Source: Pelagomonas calceolata
Taxonomy: Eukaryota > Sar > Pelagophyceae > Pelagomonadales > Pelagomonadaceae
Direction: 5' to 3'
NCBI GenBank assembly: GCA_918797485.1
Contig: CAKKNE010000001.1
Span: forward strand, 1,054,001-1,118,000
DNA length: 64,000 nucleotides
Position 1 is the stretch's first letter, and every line of letters starts with the position of its first letter. Under the pieces are notes generated by a model, which had not been told where the DNA came from, ran no database searches, and saw nothing but the letters and a program-made list of their open reading frames with translations. Below are positions 39,101-48,727 of this stretch, in pieces. Made by a program: the position numbers and the translations under genes.

Positions 39101-39195
39101 TACTCATCACCCGAAACATGCACCACCCGATCGTAAAACGAGCACGACGCGATCCGCCCGACGCCTCGTGGCGCACCGCGCCGTAGACGACGAGC
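39101..39195 (-). pseudogene. Fragment of the DPH7 3' end
   Basis: About 95 bp match 40961-41060, the last codons of DPH7, at roughly 85-90 percent, same orientation. The normal stop TAA reads TAT here and small gaps are present. The rest of the 584-bp spacer 38831-39414 holds no recognisable gene. Confidence 0.75.
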
Positions 39196-39414
39196 CGCTA
39201 GTTGAAAAAAAAGACGCCGGTATGACGCTACTTCGTCGCACTACATCTCTGGCCGGAGCAGGAGTCTTTATAACTGTCGATCGCGCGCGACCATGGGACG
39301 GGTATTCTGTGTGCCCGGAACTTTACGCGATATCGCGGCACCCAGGCGCTTGGAAGGGCTGCGCTTTTGTCGTATCTACGGTGCGCGAAGACTTGCATTC
39401 AAGAAGGCTCCCCG

Positions 39415-40683
39415 ATGCCACCTCGGACCCGTCCACAGCTACCCCAAGTAGGTGAAGATGGGCTCCCCACGTCTGTGGCGGACTGGATCCAGGAGGCCGT
39501 CAGCGCGTTAGACCAGCTCCGCTGGCGCGTGGCCGAAGCGGACTACCAGATGCGCAACCCCAACGCCATCATCGATACACTACAAAGAAAGTACGAGAAG
39601 GACGTCGCGCCTTTATTGGGTGACTCTCAGAAAAGGAGGAAGCCGCGGATCCCGCCCATGCAAGCACCACAGATGTCTAGAATGCGCACGTCTGCTGGAT
39701 TAACTTTAGATATCTTGGACGAGGCCGAGCGCGAGAGCGCCGCGGCGCGCGCTGCCTTCGACCGCGAGACGGCGAACAAGAGCGACTGCGTCCATGCCTT
39801 GTCGAAACACGGTGCGCTGGCGCGGCTCAAGGAGGCGGCGCTGCTCAAGGAGGCGGCGCTGCTCTCCTGCTACTCGAAGGAGCCCTGGGCCGAGCTACAA
39901 AAGAAGAAACCGCTTAACCCCTTCTGCCCGGCTCTGGCATCGGTGCCGCCAGGGCTCGTACAAAAAGTCCTGCATTTCCTTCCACTGGACAAGGTTCACC
40001 AGGCGAAGCAGGTCTCGAAGCTCTACCGGTCCGCGGCGCACTCTGCGATGACGCGCGGGCGGTGGAAGCCGGTCAGATTGGTCGCCGAGCATTTCAAGCG
40101 CCATGCGATGCCCCCCTCCCTCGCGCTCTGCCGGGCGGCCTGGGACGTGGACCCGATCGAGACTCTGAGGCTTGCCCCCGTGGCCGCCCAGTTCCTCGCA
40201 CTCGTCGAGCCGTCTCTCGACGGTTTGGAACGAATTTTGAAGGTCTGCGAGCGCAAGCCATCGGTCCGACTGGTATGCTTTATCATTACCGACTGGGCGA
40301 AGCGCATTGGTACCCCCATCACTGGGCAGCGAGGGCAGCCCTACCGCGCTCTCGTTCTGCGCGGGCTCTCCCGGGCGTTGCGAACTTGGACTGACGCTAC
40401 GGTGGCGGTGGATTACTATTTCAAGTGGTTGCAGATTCTGGGGGAAACTCCCAAACTGGTCGAATTTACCCGGAACTGGGAAGATAGCAAAGCGTCGGCC
40501 TTCGCCACGGCCCTCGCTGCAGCCCGTGCCCGGCAGCGGCAGCGCGCGCACAAGTGCTGCATCGAGTGCTCGCGGAGCGACCGCGAGTCCAAGGAGTGCC
40601 TGACGACGTTTCCGCGGGGCTCCAGCGTTAAGTGCGGGGTGTGCAAGAAGTTGAACCGCAAGTGCAGCTTCGTCTACAACTAG
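39415..40683 (+). CDS. F-box-like protein with Cys-rich C-terminus
   Basis: 422 residues from the ATG at 39415 (the longer frame opens with TTG). LASVPPGLVQKVLHFLPLDK and then VSKLYRSAA (about residues 180-215) resemble an F-box, which would link the protein to an SCF ubiquitin ligase. The C-terminus (residues about 380-422) has six or seven cysteines, CCIECSRSDRESKECL and CGVCKKLNRKCSFVYN, arranged like a small zinc cluster. An earlier stretch has a perfect 15-bp tandem repeat coding LKEAALLKEAALL. No target-binding repeats are recognised. The gene lies between DPH7 and a broken copy of its 3' end. Confidence 0.6.
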   Translation: MPPRTRPQLPQVGEDGLPTSVADWIQEAVSALDQLRWRVAEADYQMRNPNAIIDTLQRKYEKDVAPLLGDSQKRRKPRIPPMQAPQMSRMRTSAGLTLDILDEAERESAAARAAFDRETANKSDCVHALSKHGALARLKEAALLKEAALLSCYSKEPWAELQKKKPLNPFCPALASVPPGLVQKVLHFLPLDKVHQAKQVSKLYRSAAHSAMTRGRWKPVRLVAEHFKRHAMPPSLALCRAAWDVDPIETLRLAPVAAQFLALVEPSLDGLERILKVCERKPSVRLVCFIITDWAKRIGTPITGQRGQPYRALVLRGLSRALRTWTDATVAVDYYFKWLQILGETPKLVEFTRNWEDSKASAFATALAAARARQRQRAHKCCIECSRSDRESKECLTTFPRGSSVKCGVCKKLNRKCSFVYN

Positions 40684-40961
40684 CGCGGCGCCAGTCGCAC
40701 GGCGGACGTGACCATCCGTTGCGATGATGAGCTACCATTATCATAGCGCGGCCGCGACGCGTCGACGACGTCTCCCACTATTAATGCGACAACTTCTCTT
40801 GAGGCCTGGGCGGCCGGAGCAGCCCGTCGCGCGCGCGTTAAGAGATGCACCGTCTGATGCGGTCGCGAAGATGCGCTACGCGCCGACCGTCAGGATCCCC
40901 ACGAGGTTCGCTCTTGACTAAGATAATATTGTGATTGTGAGTTTCGAGTTTTACAAAAATA

Positions 40962-41885
40962 TTACTCATCACACCACACATGCACCCCCCGATCATAGAA
41001 AGAACACGACGCGATCCGCCGGGACGCCCCGTGGCGCACCGCGCCGTAGACGACGGAGCCGTGGTGGTCGTAGACGCCGGCCACCGCTAAGGGCGTTGCC
41101 CGAAGCACGCACGCGCCGGCGCCCATGCACGCCGCGAGGTAGCCGCCGCCGTCGCGCGCGAGCGCGTAGGCGCCGCCGCCCACCGCAACGGACGCCGTCG
41201 GCGCCGCCGGCGCGCGCAGGTCCCAGAGCCGCACGGACTCGTCGTACGAGCCCGTCGAGACGGATCCGTCGTCGCACAACACGGCCGTGACGCCGGCGCC
41301 GTGGCGCAGGGCGAGCGCCGGTTTTGGCGACCGCGCGTCCCAGGCCTTGAGCAGGCCGTCGTCGGCGCCGGACACGTAGAGCCCCGTGCTCGGATCGCGC
41401 CCGACGCACCAGACCTCGGCGGGGCAGCCCGGCGCGTAGGCGTGCGCGTCCCACGATTGGCTCTCCGCGAGCCCGTCGTCGGCGCGCCAGCGCGAGACCC
41501 GGCCCGAGTCGCCCTCGGCGACGACCAGCGCGTCGGGCCCGTCCCAGACGACGTCCGTGAAGAGGTGGCCCTTGGCCTCCGATACGGTTGATACGGTCAG
41601 CGTCTCGGCAACGTCGACGAGCGCGACGCGGCCGTCCGCCGTCGCCACCGCCAACTGCGAGCCGCGCGGCGCCAGCGCGTAGCCGCCGCGCAGCTCGAGC
41701 GTCGCCGCGATCTCAGTGTTACGCATGAGGCAGAGCCCGCCGACGCGCGTTCCCTCGGCCTCGACGTAGTCGTACGTCGCGGCGACGAGCGCGTCGTCGA
41801 CCCAGGCGAGGGCGCAGGGCTGATTTGGGAGCTCGATTTGTATCTTTGCGGGCGCGTAGCTGCGTGGCGCGGTCAGTGCGGCCAT
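40962..41885 (-). CDS. DPH7: Diphthine methylesterase, WD40 (DPH7/WDR85)
   Basis: 307 residues from the ATG at 41885; a longer frame would use a non-ATG start. The protein is a WD40 propeller. EVWCVGRDPSTGLYVSGADD and then GLLKAWDARSP, TGSYDESVRLWDLRAP, YLAACMGAG, and HGSVVYGAVRHG with ASCSFYDRGVHVW match the DPH7 hallmarks (SGGDDGLLKGWD, TGSYDE..LLWD, LLAACMH.GF, SLVYGADW, IATCSFYDH..HLW). DPH7 demethylates methylated diphthine on eEF2 so that amidation to diphthamide can follow. It acts in the cytosol. The propeller looks complete at the C-terminus. Confidence 0.88.
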   Translation of the reverse strand: MAALTAPRSYAPAKIQIELPNQPCALAWVDDALVAATYDYVEAEGTRVGGLCLMRNTEIAATLELRGGYALAPRGSQLAVATADGRVALVDVAETLTVSTVSEAKGHLFTDVVWDGPDALVVAEGDSGRVSRWRADDGLAESQSWDAHAYAPGCPAEVWCVGRDPSTGLYVSGADDGLLKAWDARSPKPALALRHGAGVTAVLCDDGSVSTGSYDESVRLWDLRAPAAPTASVAVGGGAYALARDGGGYLAACMGAGACVLRATPLAVAGVYDHHGSVVYGAVRHGASRRIASCSFYDRGVHVWCDE

Positions 41886-42032
41886 TTTGCACTGGGATGG
41901 TTTTGCTCCCGTAGCGGTCGAATTAATGGATGGATTGATATCGTTGGTATTAATTACGAGCGCTGCGACTTTCGCAAGCACTTGCACAGCCTAGGTGCTG
42001 AGATTGCAGGCTTTGCCGCTGCTGCTTGCTTT

Positions 42033-42054
42033 CTAGTGTCTTACTGGCCGCTAG
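42033..42054 (+). promoter_or_regulatory. CTAG palindrome motif, copy 9
   Basis: CTAGTG, TCTTACTGGC, CGCTAG. It lies 148 bp upstream of the DPH7 ATG and 75 bp beyond the 3' end of NDUFAF7; one promoter only. It supports the DPH7 start at 41885. Confidence 0.75.
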
Positions 42055-42128
42055 CGGTTGCACTGGGGAGGGTTCAATAAGTGGCTCTCTCTCTCTCTTT
42101 GCACAAAAAAAACACAACAACTCGTTAG

Positions 42129-43523
42129 TTAAACACCGTCCGGAGGCGCCGCAACGCGGTCCTCCGCCGCGAACCCCGCGGGAACGCCCTCACCCTCATC
42201 AACAACCGCCAGGACGCGGTACCGCTCGCCCATCTGCGCCGGATCCACGAGCCGCTCGCAGGCCGTGATCAGCTGGTCGACCTGCCGCTCCGTGATGTCC
42301 TCGAGCGCCAGTAGCGCCTCGAGCCGCGCGACGATGCCCATCCTCTGCAACCACTCGCCCTGCGTCGTGGATCCGAAGACGCGCGCGCCATCAACGGACG
42401 CGCCGTGCCGCGCGCAGGCGCCAAAGTCCGCGTCGACGGTCAGGTCGACCAGCCCCGGCTCGGCCAGCGGGTGCACCTGCTCGTGGCGCCGGAAGCCGCG
42501 CAGCGTGTCGCCCGGTGAAGCTCCATCGAAGCCGTAGTCGACAAATAACGCCGCGCCGCGGTCCGCCGCGATGCGCTCACTTATCGCGCGGCACAGCGCG
42601 AGCGCGCCAGGCGCCACTTCCACCGTGTCCTCGCCGTCCTCCGTGATGATATGCGGCGCGAGCGCCCGCGACGCGGGCGTCGGCTGCGGCGCCAACACAA
42701 AACGGAAGCCTCCCTGGTCATCTAGATCCACGAGCTTCTCGCGCCAGCCCTCGGCCGTGCGGACGAACTGGTAGGGCGGGAAGGCATCCAGCACCTCCTG
42801 GCCGATGAAGAGCGTCGGGATTCCGTGCGGCACGTCTTCCAGCGACGAGTGCCAGGCCACGCGCGCGTCCCTTCCTTCGTGGCCCTCGACGACCCACTCG
42901 ACGCTCTTCGTCTCCTCCGGTTTTGTGGAAGAGGTATGGGACGGCCTCGCTTGCAGCGTGCGCCGCTGCTCGACTCGCAACGTCAACGAGGGCTCGACCA
43001 GGTGCACGTCCGTCAGCGCATCCCTAAAAGGCGGCCACGTCGCCGTCGCTCTCAGTATATCAGCACACAACGTGCCGCGCCCGGGCCCCACCTCCACGAT
43101 TCGAATCTGCGCCGGCTTGCCCAGCCGCTGCCACTCGGACACGAACCAGACGCCAATAAGTTCCCCGAACAGCTGCGACAGCTCCGGCGCCGTCACGAAA
43201 TCGCCGCCGGCCCCGAAGTTGTGCACGGCGCCCTTCCTCGCATAATAGCCGTGCGTCGGGTGCAGCAGGCACTGCTTCACGTACTCGTGGACGCTCACGG
43301 GGCCTCGGGCTCTTATTTGAGACTCGAGCTCGCGGCCGAGCGGCGTCGCGGGCGGCTTCGGCGGGGCGTAGCCAGCTGTTCCTAGGCCGGAGCGGTCGAC
43401 CTTGACGTCGTCGTCGCTGCCGCCACCAATGCTGCTGCTGCTGCGCGACGCGGCGGCGGCGCGCCTCGCCAGCGTGGTGCTGCAGCGTGGCAGCCGCCGC
43501 ACGAGGCGAAGCATCGCGTGCAT
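42129..43523 (-). CDS. NDUFAF7: Mitochondrial arginine methyltransferase NDUFAF7 (MidA)
   Basis: 464 residues. The Arg/Ser/Ala-rich, acid-free N-terminus (MLRLVRRLPRCSTTLARRAA) is a mitochondrial presequence. GPVSVHEYVKQCLLHPTHGY, then GGDFVTAPELSQLFGELIGV, then IVEVGPGRGTLCADIL (SAM motif I) are near-exact family signatures, and GQEVLDAFPPYQFV stands where others have NEFxDALPVhQF. NDUFAF7 dimethylates an arginine of NDUFS2 and is needed to assemble respiratory complex I. The usual NEF is replaced by GQEV, a mild oddity. The start at 43523 agrees with the CTAG motif 94 bp upstream. Confidence 0.9.
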   Translation of the reverse strand: MHAMLRLVRRLPRCSTTLARRAAAASRSSSSIGGGSDDDVKVDRSGLGTAGYAPPKPPATPLGRELESQIRARGPVSVHEYVKQCLLHPTHGYYARKGAVHNFGAGGDFVTAPELSQLFGELIGVWFVSEWQRLGKPAQIRIVEVGPGRGTLCADILRATATWPPFRDALTDVHLVEPSLTLRVEQRRTLQARPSHTSSTKPEETKSVEWVVEGHEGRDARVAWHSSLEDVPHGIPTLFIGQEVLDAFPPYQFVRTAEGWREKLVDLDDQGGFRFVLAPQPTPASRALAPHIITEDGEDTVEVAPGALALCRAISERIAADRGAALFVDYGFDGASPGDTLRGFRRHEQVHPLAEPGLVDLTVDADFGACARHGASVDGARVFGSTTQGEWLQRMGIVARLEALLALEDITERQVDQLITACERLVDPAQMGERYRVLAVVDEGEGVPAGFAAEDRVAAPPDGV

Positions 43524-43616
43524 CTGTGTCGCGGCAGGTTCGGGTGCGACAAATGCTATCTAAGGCCACTAATGGGCGAGCTTTTTGCGACTCGCAAGCC
43601 GAGGTGGCAGCCATAC

Positions 43617-43638
43617 CTAGCGTTTTGAGACACACTAG
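43617..43638 (-). promoter_or_regulatory. CTAG palindrome motif, copy 10
   Basis: Minus reading CTAGTG, TGTCTCAAAA, CGCTAG; the centre is the most diverged. It lies between the divergent NDUFAF7 (94 bp) and Tudor-ankyrin (242 bp) genes. Confidence 0.65.
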
Positions 43639-43879
43639 CCCCATGGCCTACGAGCATGCACCATTCCCTACCAGGACGTGGCAGACATACTACAACGGCA
43701 AAAGACGGCTAGTTCCCGCGCATGGAAACCAGAATGCTCCGCGCGGGTCCAGAAAGTTTCCAACTGAGAGCTGCCCAGCAAGCTGTACAAGCAACCAAAC
43801 CACCGCAAGAGCTGCCCGTGTAGCACGAGCTGCATCACTCCACACTCACAGTACCACTGATAGACAGACACCGACAACC

Positions 43880-44935
43880 ATGGTCGCCTTCTTCCAGCAA
43901 GTCGGCGGCGCCGACGACAGGATGTTCTTTGCGCCGGTGCGCAGTGCTAGCCGCGCCGACAAGGAGAAGCTCGCAAAGACGCCGAGCGTCGGCGTCAAAG
44001 TGATGGCGCCCTGGACCAATGGCCAGCTCTACCCGGGCAAGGTCAGCCGCGTGACGGGCGCCGGCGTCGTGACCGTCCTCTTCGACGACGGCGACGTCCG
44101 GGAGGGCGTCGCGTGGACGGCCTGCACGGCCCGCGCCACGGGCGCCGCGAGCCTCCACGAGGCGATCCGGCGCAAGGACCTCCGGGCCGTCAAGGCGTGC
44201 ATTGAGAGTGGACGAGACGTCAACGTTAAGGGCCCCGACGGCAACTACCCGCTCGCGAGCGCCGCGCACGACGGCCTCACGGAGATAGTCGACGCTTTGC
44301 TTGTGGCTGGCGCGGAGGTCAACAAGCAGGCCGCGACCGGCGCGACAGCCCTCCACTACGCGGCGTTCCGGGGCCACGCGGCCTGCGTCCGCCGGCTCGT
44401 CGACGCCGGCGCCGACGTCCACCTCACGGCCTGGAACGCGCCGCCCCTGACGCCCCTCGAAAGCGCCATCAGCCACAAGCGCACCGCCGTCGTGCGGATC
44501 CTCGCGCCGCTGACGAAGGAGCTCCATGCCGAGGCCAAAAAACGGAACGCTGCTGCGGACCCGAAGGACATCGACCTCTTCGAGGCCGTGCGCATCGGCG
44601 ACGTCGCCGCGCTCCAGCGGGAGGGCGTGGACGTCATCAACGCCCGCAACGGCGAGCAGGAGACCTTACTGCACAAATCCTGCCTTTACGATCACCTGGC
44701 CAACCAAGCAAAGGTCGTCGAAGTACTACTGGCGGCCGGCATTGACAAAGATGCAACGCGCGACGGCGGCTGGACGGCGTTGCACCTCTGCGCGGAGCAC
44801 GACCAGCGCGCGTGCGCGAAGCTACTCCTGGCGGCCGGCGCGGACGCGAGCGTCCGGGGCTCCAACGGCATGACCGCCCTGCGGATCGCCGAGGTGTGTC
44901 ACAACACCGCCATCGCGAAGCTGCTCCGCAAGTAG
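43880..44935 (+). CDS. Tudor-like and ankyrin-repeat protein
   Basis: 351 residues. The longer open frame from 43487 would run through the promoter motif and the NDUFAF7 5' end, so the ATG at 43880 is preferred. Residues about 38-80 (VGVKVMAPWTNGQLYPGKVS, then VTVLFDDGDVREGV) form a Tudor/agenet-like barrel. Ankyrin repeats follow from about residue 95: NYPLASAAHDGLTEIVDALL, TALHYAAFRGHAACVRRLVD, TPLESAISHKRTAVVRILA, and after a linker TLLHKSCLYDH and TALHLCAEHDQRACAKLLLA. The same Tudor-plus-ankyrin pairing occurs in the giant gene at 54238. It is probably an adaptor; ligands are unknown. Confidence 0.78.
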   Translation: MVAFFQQVGGADDRMFFAPVRSASRADKEKLAKTPSVGVKVMAPWTNGQLYPGKVSRVTGAGVVTVLFDDGDVREGVAWTACTARATGAASLHEAIRRKDLRAVKACIESGRDVNVKGPDGNYPLASAAHDGLTEIVDALLVAGAEVNKQAATGATALHYAAFRGHAACVRRLVDAGADVHLTAWNAPPLTPLESAISHKRTAVVRILAPLTKELHAEAKKRNAAADPKDIDLFEAVRIGDVAALQREGVDVINARNGEQETLLHKSCLYDHLANQAKVVEVLLAAGIDKDATRDGGWTALHLCAEHDQRACAKLLLAAGADASVRGSNGMTALRIAEVCHNTAIAKLLRK

Positions 44936-45051
44936 TTGTGTACGTGACTCTTTTCCCTCCCATGTCCCCGAACCAAGACCGTGTAAAATTAAGATAAGAG
45001 TAAAAACTCTCCCAGCACGCCGCCGCGGCGACATAAATGCAAACAAGAAAC

Positions 45052-46086
45052 TTACAGCCCCAACTGGCCCTTCAGCCCGCCGTCGGCGGCCATCTCCTGG
45101 ACGATGTCCAGGCCCCCCACCAACTCGCCGTCGACGTACAGCTGCGGATACGTCGGCCAGTCGCTGAACTTTTTGAGCCCCTGGCGCACGTCGTTGTCCG
45201 TCAAAATGTCGAAGGAGTCGAATTCTACACTATGCTCCCGCAGCAATGCCACGATCGTGCGGGAAAAGCCGCAGCGCTCGTTGTCGGGCGAGCCCTTCAT
45301 GAACAGCATGCACTTCGATTGACTCGTGAGGGCCTTCAGCCTTTCGTTCAATGCTGTTTCCTCGTCCTGGCCGTCGATGATGTTATCATCGATGGGCTTC
45401 AGGTCGAGCTGTCCCTTCAGATCGCCTTCCGCGACCATTTCCTTCAAAATGTCCAGGCCACCGACGAGTTCCCCGTTCGCGTAGAACTGGGGGTACGTCG
45501 GCCAGTCGCTGAACTTCTTCAGGCCTTGGCGCACTTCTTCGTCCGTCAATATGTCGAAATGTGAAAAAGGTACGGACGCCTCCCGCAGCAACTCCACGAT
45601 CTGCCGCGAGAAGCCGCATCGCGGCGTATCGGGACTCCCCTTCATGAAGAGCATGCCCGGCGCGCCACTTATCAACTGCTTGAGTCGCAATTCTAATCTT
45701 GTTTTTGCGACGGCTTCGGCGTCCGACGGCGTCGTCGGGACGCTTTCTCGCTTCGCGAATTCTTGCAGGGTCTCGTTCACTAGAGCAGCTGAAGGCGCCT
45801 CGTGCGTCGCGACCGTAGTATTATTCTCTCGCAGCAGTAGGGTAGGTAAAGCCTCGACGTCGAACGCGTCCGCTAAAGCTTCGCACGTGTCGGCGTCGGC
45901 CGTCGCGAGGGTGACGGTGCCGTAGGTCTTTTTAGATGCTGCTTCCGTGAGGAGTTGGGTGAGCTGCTGCGAGGGCGGGTCCCAGTCCGCGCCGAAGAGG
46001 ACGGCTACCTTGCCGCTGCCTAGAGCGGTGAGGGAGGCTTCATCTGTGAGGGCGGTGAGCTCGGTCGTGGCGGCGAGTTCGGCCAT
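45052..46086 (-). CDS. Monothiol glutaredoxin Grx3/PICOT type (Trx-Grx-Grx)
   Basis: 344 residues. An N-terminal thioredoxin fold (about 5-105) lacks the active CxxC: VLFGADWDPPSQQL stands where WCGPC is expected, as is common in PICOT proteins. Two monothiol glutaredoxin domains follow, each with MLFMKGSPD, CGFS and DWPTYPQ.Y (CGFS at about 163 and 273). The CGFS cysteine with glutathione binds a bridging [2Fe-2S] cluster. These proteins deliver Fe-S clusters and iron in the cytosol. The two Grx domains are very similar (SDWPTYPQ and GGLDI in both), which suggests an internal duplication. The gene is complete and divergent from the apyrase gene. Confidence 0.93.
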   Translation of the reverse strand: MAELAATTELTALTDEASLTALGSGKVAVLFGADWDPPSQQLTQLLTEAASKKTYGTVTLATADADTCEALADAFDVEALPTLLLRENNTTVATHEAPSAALVNETLQEFAKRESVPTTPSDAEAVAKTRLELRLKQLISGAPGMLFMKGSPDTPRCGFSRQIVELLREASVPFSHFDILTDEEVRQGLKKFSDWPTYPQFYANGELVGGLDILKEMVAEGDLKGQLDLKPIDDNIIDGQDEETALNERLKALTSQSKCMLFMKGSPDNERCGFSRTIVALLREHSVEFDSFDILTDNDVRQGLKKFSDWPTYPQLYVDGELVGGLDIVQEMAADGGLKGQLGL

Positions 46087-46609
46087 CGTGCTCGGCGCAG
46101 GCGCGCAGCGATGGCGTACGAATGAGCCTCTTTGTCCTGCTGGTCAGAGAGGCTTTCCTCCCGGAGTTATTATCTCAAAACAAGCCGCGCCTCTCTGAAA
46201 ATACCCGTCCCGTTTAGCCAGAAGCCAAATCATACGTCTCCGACTTGAGACGGTCGCTGGAGGCTGCCACGAAGACGGCTAAGACGACGCAAGGGACGGC
46301 TGCGACTTTCGGCATCGGCCTCGACTAAATATTTTCAGGTCCGTTTTGGGCTGTGACCGCTCATCGTAGCGGCCTTATCGCTGCAAAAAAAAGCCGGGAG
46401 CAGTGCCAAAAATCCTCCATCGCATCGCTGTTGCAACGCGGTTGTAAAACAAGCCGCGCGCGATTGCATACCAACACACAGGCTGTCGGCATCCCCTCGG
46501 ACGCCGCGACAGCAAAACGGCGACCAGCCTCGGCGTCGCGTTGATTGACAAAACGGCCGCCCGCCGCGGCCGCGTCGGCGACATCACGGCCTATCGACGG
46601 AGGAGTTCG
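46087..46609. other. Divergent promoter region without the CTAG motif
   Basis: 523 bp between the Grx3 and apyrase starts. It has an A-rich run near 46383-46392 and no copy of the palindrome or introner core. A TTG-initiated extension of the apyrase frame enters it from 46541 but is not supported. Confidence 0.55.
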
Positions 46610-47962
46610 ATGGCGGCCCGGCCGCAGACGCGGAAGCGGTCGCGGCTGACGCTCTGCGTGGGCCTGGCGGTCGGTTTAGCCTTGTTCTTCTACCTGATGA
46701 GCGGGTCGCCGACGGACATCGTCGACGAACGGACCCCGGACTACGGTAAAGCGGGCTGGCGCTACCTGACCATCGTCGACGCGGGAAGTTCGGGATGTAG
46801 AGCCCACGTCTTTAGGTGGCGACCGGCGCCGCACGGCGTCGACGTGGACCCGAGGCATCCTAACCTCAAAGTGAAGCCGGGGCTCTCGACGTTCGAGTCG
46901 CATCCGTCGGATGCGGGCGCCTCCTTGAAGCCCATGCTCGACTTCGTGCTGAACGAGATCCCCGAGGACCAGTGGAGTTCCTCGCCTATTTTGCTCAAGG
47001 CGACGGCGGGCCTGAGGATGGTCGCGGAAGGTCCCCGCGAGCAGATCCTCGAAAGTGTCAGAGACGCGTTGGCTGCCTCACCGCTCAAGTTTGATGATAG
47101 GAAGAAAGGAGCCAGAGTCATCGCCGGCACGGACGAGGGCGGCTACGGCTGGATGTCCGTCAACTACCTGTTAGGTAATCTCCATGGAGACGCGGAACCG
47201 TCGGACTTCGTCGGCGTCGTCGAGATGGGCGGCGCGTCGGCGCAAGTCACGCAGATCGCCTCGAAGCAGGTGCCGGAGGGCTACGGGTTCTCGTTTGTGA
47301 TGGGCACGAAGACGTACAAGTTGTATACGCATAGCTACCTGGGCTATGGCCTGGAGCAAGCGCGGGAGAAGCTCTCTGCGGAACTCGCTTCCAATAGAAA
47401 GAGTGTCGAGGATCCGTGCCTGAACGACGGCTTCAAGCGCCCGGAGCCGCGGAACGACGTGTATGATGGCCACGCCTCATTACCAGTGACCGGCAAAGGC
47501 GACGCCGCTTCATGTAGGAAAGTTATTGAATCTGCCTTGTTCTCTTTGAGAGGCTCTTGCGCCTACCAGAGCTGTTCCTTCGACCCCAACGTCTACCAGC
47601 CGTCCGACCTGGCCTCGGGTAGACTATTGGCTTTCGAGAACTTTTACTATACGGGCCAGATGCTGGGCGTGCCGCGGCCCGACGCGTCACCTAGAGATTT
47701 TGGGACCGCAGCCACGGAGGCCTGCTCCATGTCCTGGAGCGCTTTGCAGTCTTCCGATATACCTAGAGACGGTTCGGGAAAAGAGGAGACGAACAAGCTC
47801 TGCTTCTCGGCGACGTACCTCGACTTATTCCTCGAGAAGGGCGTCGGCGTCGCGCCGGCGTCCACCGTCAAGGTCATGCAGCAGGTCGGCGAGCACGGCA
47901 TCGACTGGTCGCTCGGCGCGGCGATCTCGGAGGCGTCTTCGTTAAGGGCGAAGGAGGCTTGA
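46610..47962 (+). CDS. GDA1/CD39-family nucleoside diphosphatase (apyrase)
   Basis: 450 residues. One hydrophobic anchor near the N-terminus (LCVGLAVGLALFFYLM, about 13-28) makes a type II membrane protein. The apyrase conserved regions appear in order: VDAGSSGCRAHVF (ACR1), LKATAGLRM (ACR2), GTDEGGYGWMSVNYLLG (ACR3) and VEMGGASAQVT (ACR4). The single anchor and size resemble Golgi/ER GDPases and UDPases, which clear nucleoside diphosphates left by glycosyltransferases. That would fit the several lumenal glycosyltransferases in this window. A cell-surface ecto-apyrase is the alternative. Confidence 0.9.
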   Translation: MAARPQTRKRSRLTLCVGLAVGLALFFYLMSGSPTDIVDERTPDYGKAGWRYLTIVDAGSSGCRAHVFRWRPAPHGVDVDPRHPNLKVKPGLSTFESHPSDAGASLKPMLDFVLNEIPEDQWSSSPILLKATAGLRMVAEGPREQILESVRDALAASPLKFDDRKKGARVIAGTDEGGYGWMSVNYLLGNLHGDAEPSDFVGVVEMGGASAQVTQIASKQVPEGYGFSFVMGTKTYKLYTHSYLGYGLEQAREKLSAELASNRKSVEDPCLNDGFKRPEPRNDVYDGHASLPVTGKGDAASCRKVIESALFSLRGSCAYQSCSFDPNVYQPSDLASGRLLAFENFYYTGQMLGVPRPDASPRDFGTAATEACSMSWSALQSSDIPRDGSGKEETNKLCFSATYLDLFLEKGVGVAPASTVKVMQQVGEHGIDWSLGAAISEASSLRAKEA

Positions 47963-48135
47963 GCTTTGGCGTGTCTAAGTGTTCACTTATGATCTTTTTG
48001 ACGCGCGCGTCGACGGCGTGATCCGGGGTGACGCACCTTGGGATTCAGGCGTCCGGCCTGAAAACAAACGTGGCATACACACTCACTGTTATACGAGGGG
48101 TTGTGGGGGTGGTTTTGGTGGTCAGTCCGCGCCGT

Positions 48136-48727
48136 TTAGCTCGAGGCCGCGGGCTTCATGGGTTCGGTGAGCCACGAGCGCTTAGGCGCCGCCCAGGCCA
48201 CGGGAAAGCGCGTCTTGACACCGATGATGTGGTCGCCCTTGATGAGCGTGCGGCGGTCGTGGTTCGCGATCGGCTCCGCGCCCGCCTGCGCGAGAAAAAG
48301 ATTTCATGACGCCTTTCTCGTCGTGTCGCCCCCCACGCCATCAACGCGACGTCAGCTTATCGGGTTCTTTCACACGGGAGCCGACGCGCGTCGCCTCATG
48401 AGCTACGTCGCTGATGGAACGTAGAGCGGCGAACTCGCGGTCCTCGCGCGCGCGGCGCTCCGAGCGCGCGCCGGCGCGGAGAGAGGCGAACCAGACTTCC
48501 GGAGCTGCGCCGCGGAGCCGGCGGCGGGCGGGCGTCGGCACGCGCGCCTTCGCGCCGATCATGTCCCGCGTCTGCTCGAGGGCGCTCGAGATCTCTGCGC
48601 CGCTCACGATCGCCGCGAACGAGAGGAGCGCGAGCGCGACGGCCGCGAGGAACACAGGCCGCGCGAGGCGCCGTCCGTGCGAGGCCGGCGCGGGCGCCAC
48701 TTCCTCGTGCGCGCGGCCTTCCTCCAT
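48136..48727 (-). CDS. Small single-pass membrane protein, two exons
   Basis: Exons 48727-48386 and 48285-48136 give 163 residues. The ATG at 48727 is used because the longer frame starts with TTG. A transmembrane helix (PVFLAAVALALLSFAAIVSG) lies at about residues 24-43, then a basic region and, after splicing, EPIANHDRRTLIKGDHIIGV and a Trp/Pro-rich end (PVAWAAPKRSWLTEPMKPAA). The second exon is recognised by its codon use and clean stop. No family is recognised. Confidence 0.55.
48286..48385 (-). mobile_element. Introner-like intron in the small membrane-protein gene
   Basis: 100 nt; acceptor TCTCGCGCAG is clear, donor ACGCGC then GTCGGC fits phase 0. The core GTCGCGTTGATGGCGTGG is inside in gene-sense orientation. 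Confidence 0.6.

Noticed and set aside
43487-43879. N-terminal extension of the Tudor-ankyrin frame upstream of 43880
   Set aside because: It overlaps the NDUFAF7 5' coding end on the other strand and contains the intergenic palindrome; the residues look random, and ATG 43880 starts a clean protein.
45750-46086. Thioredoxin domain without cysteines as evidence of a broken gene
   Set aside because: Loss of the CxxC in the N-terminal domain is common in the Grx3/PICOT family, and the rest of the protein is intact.
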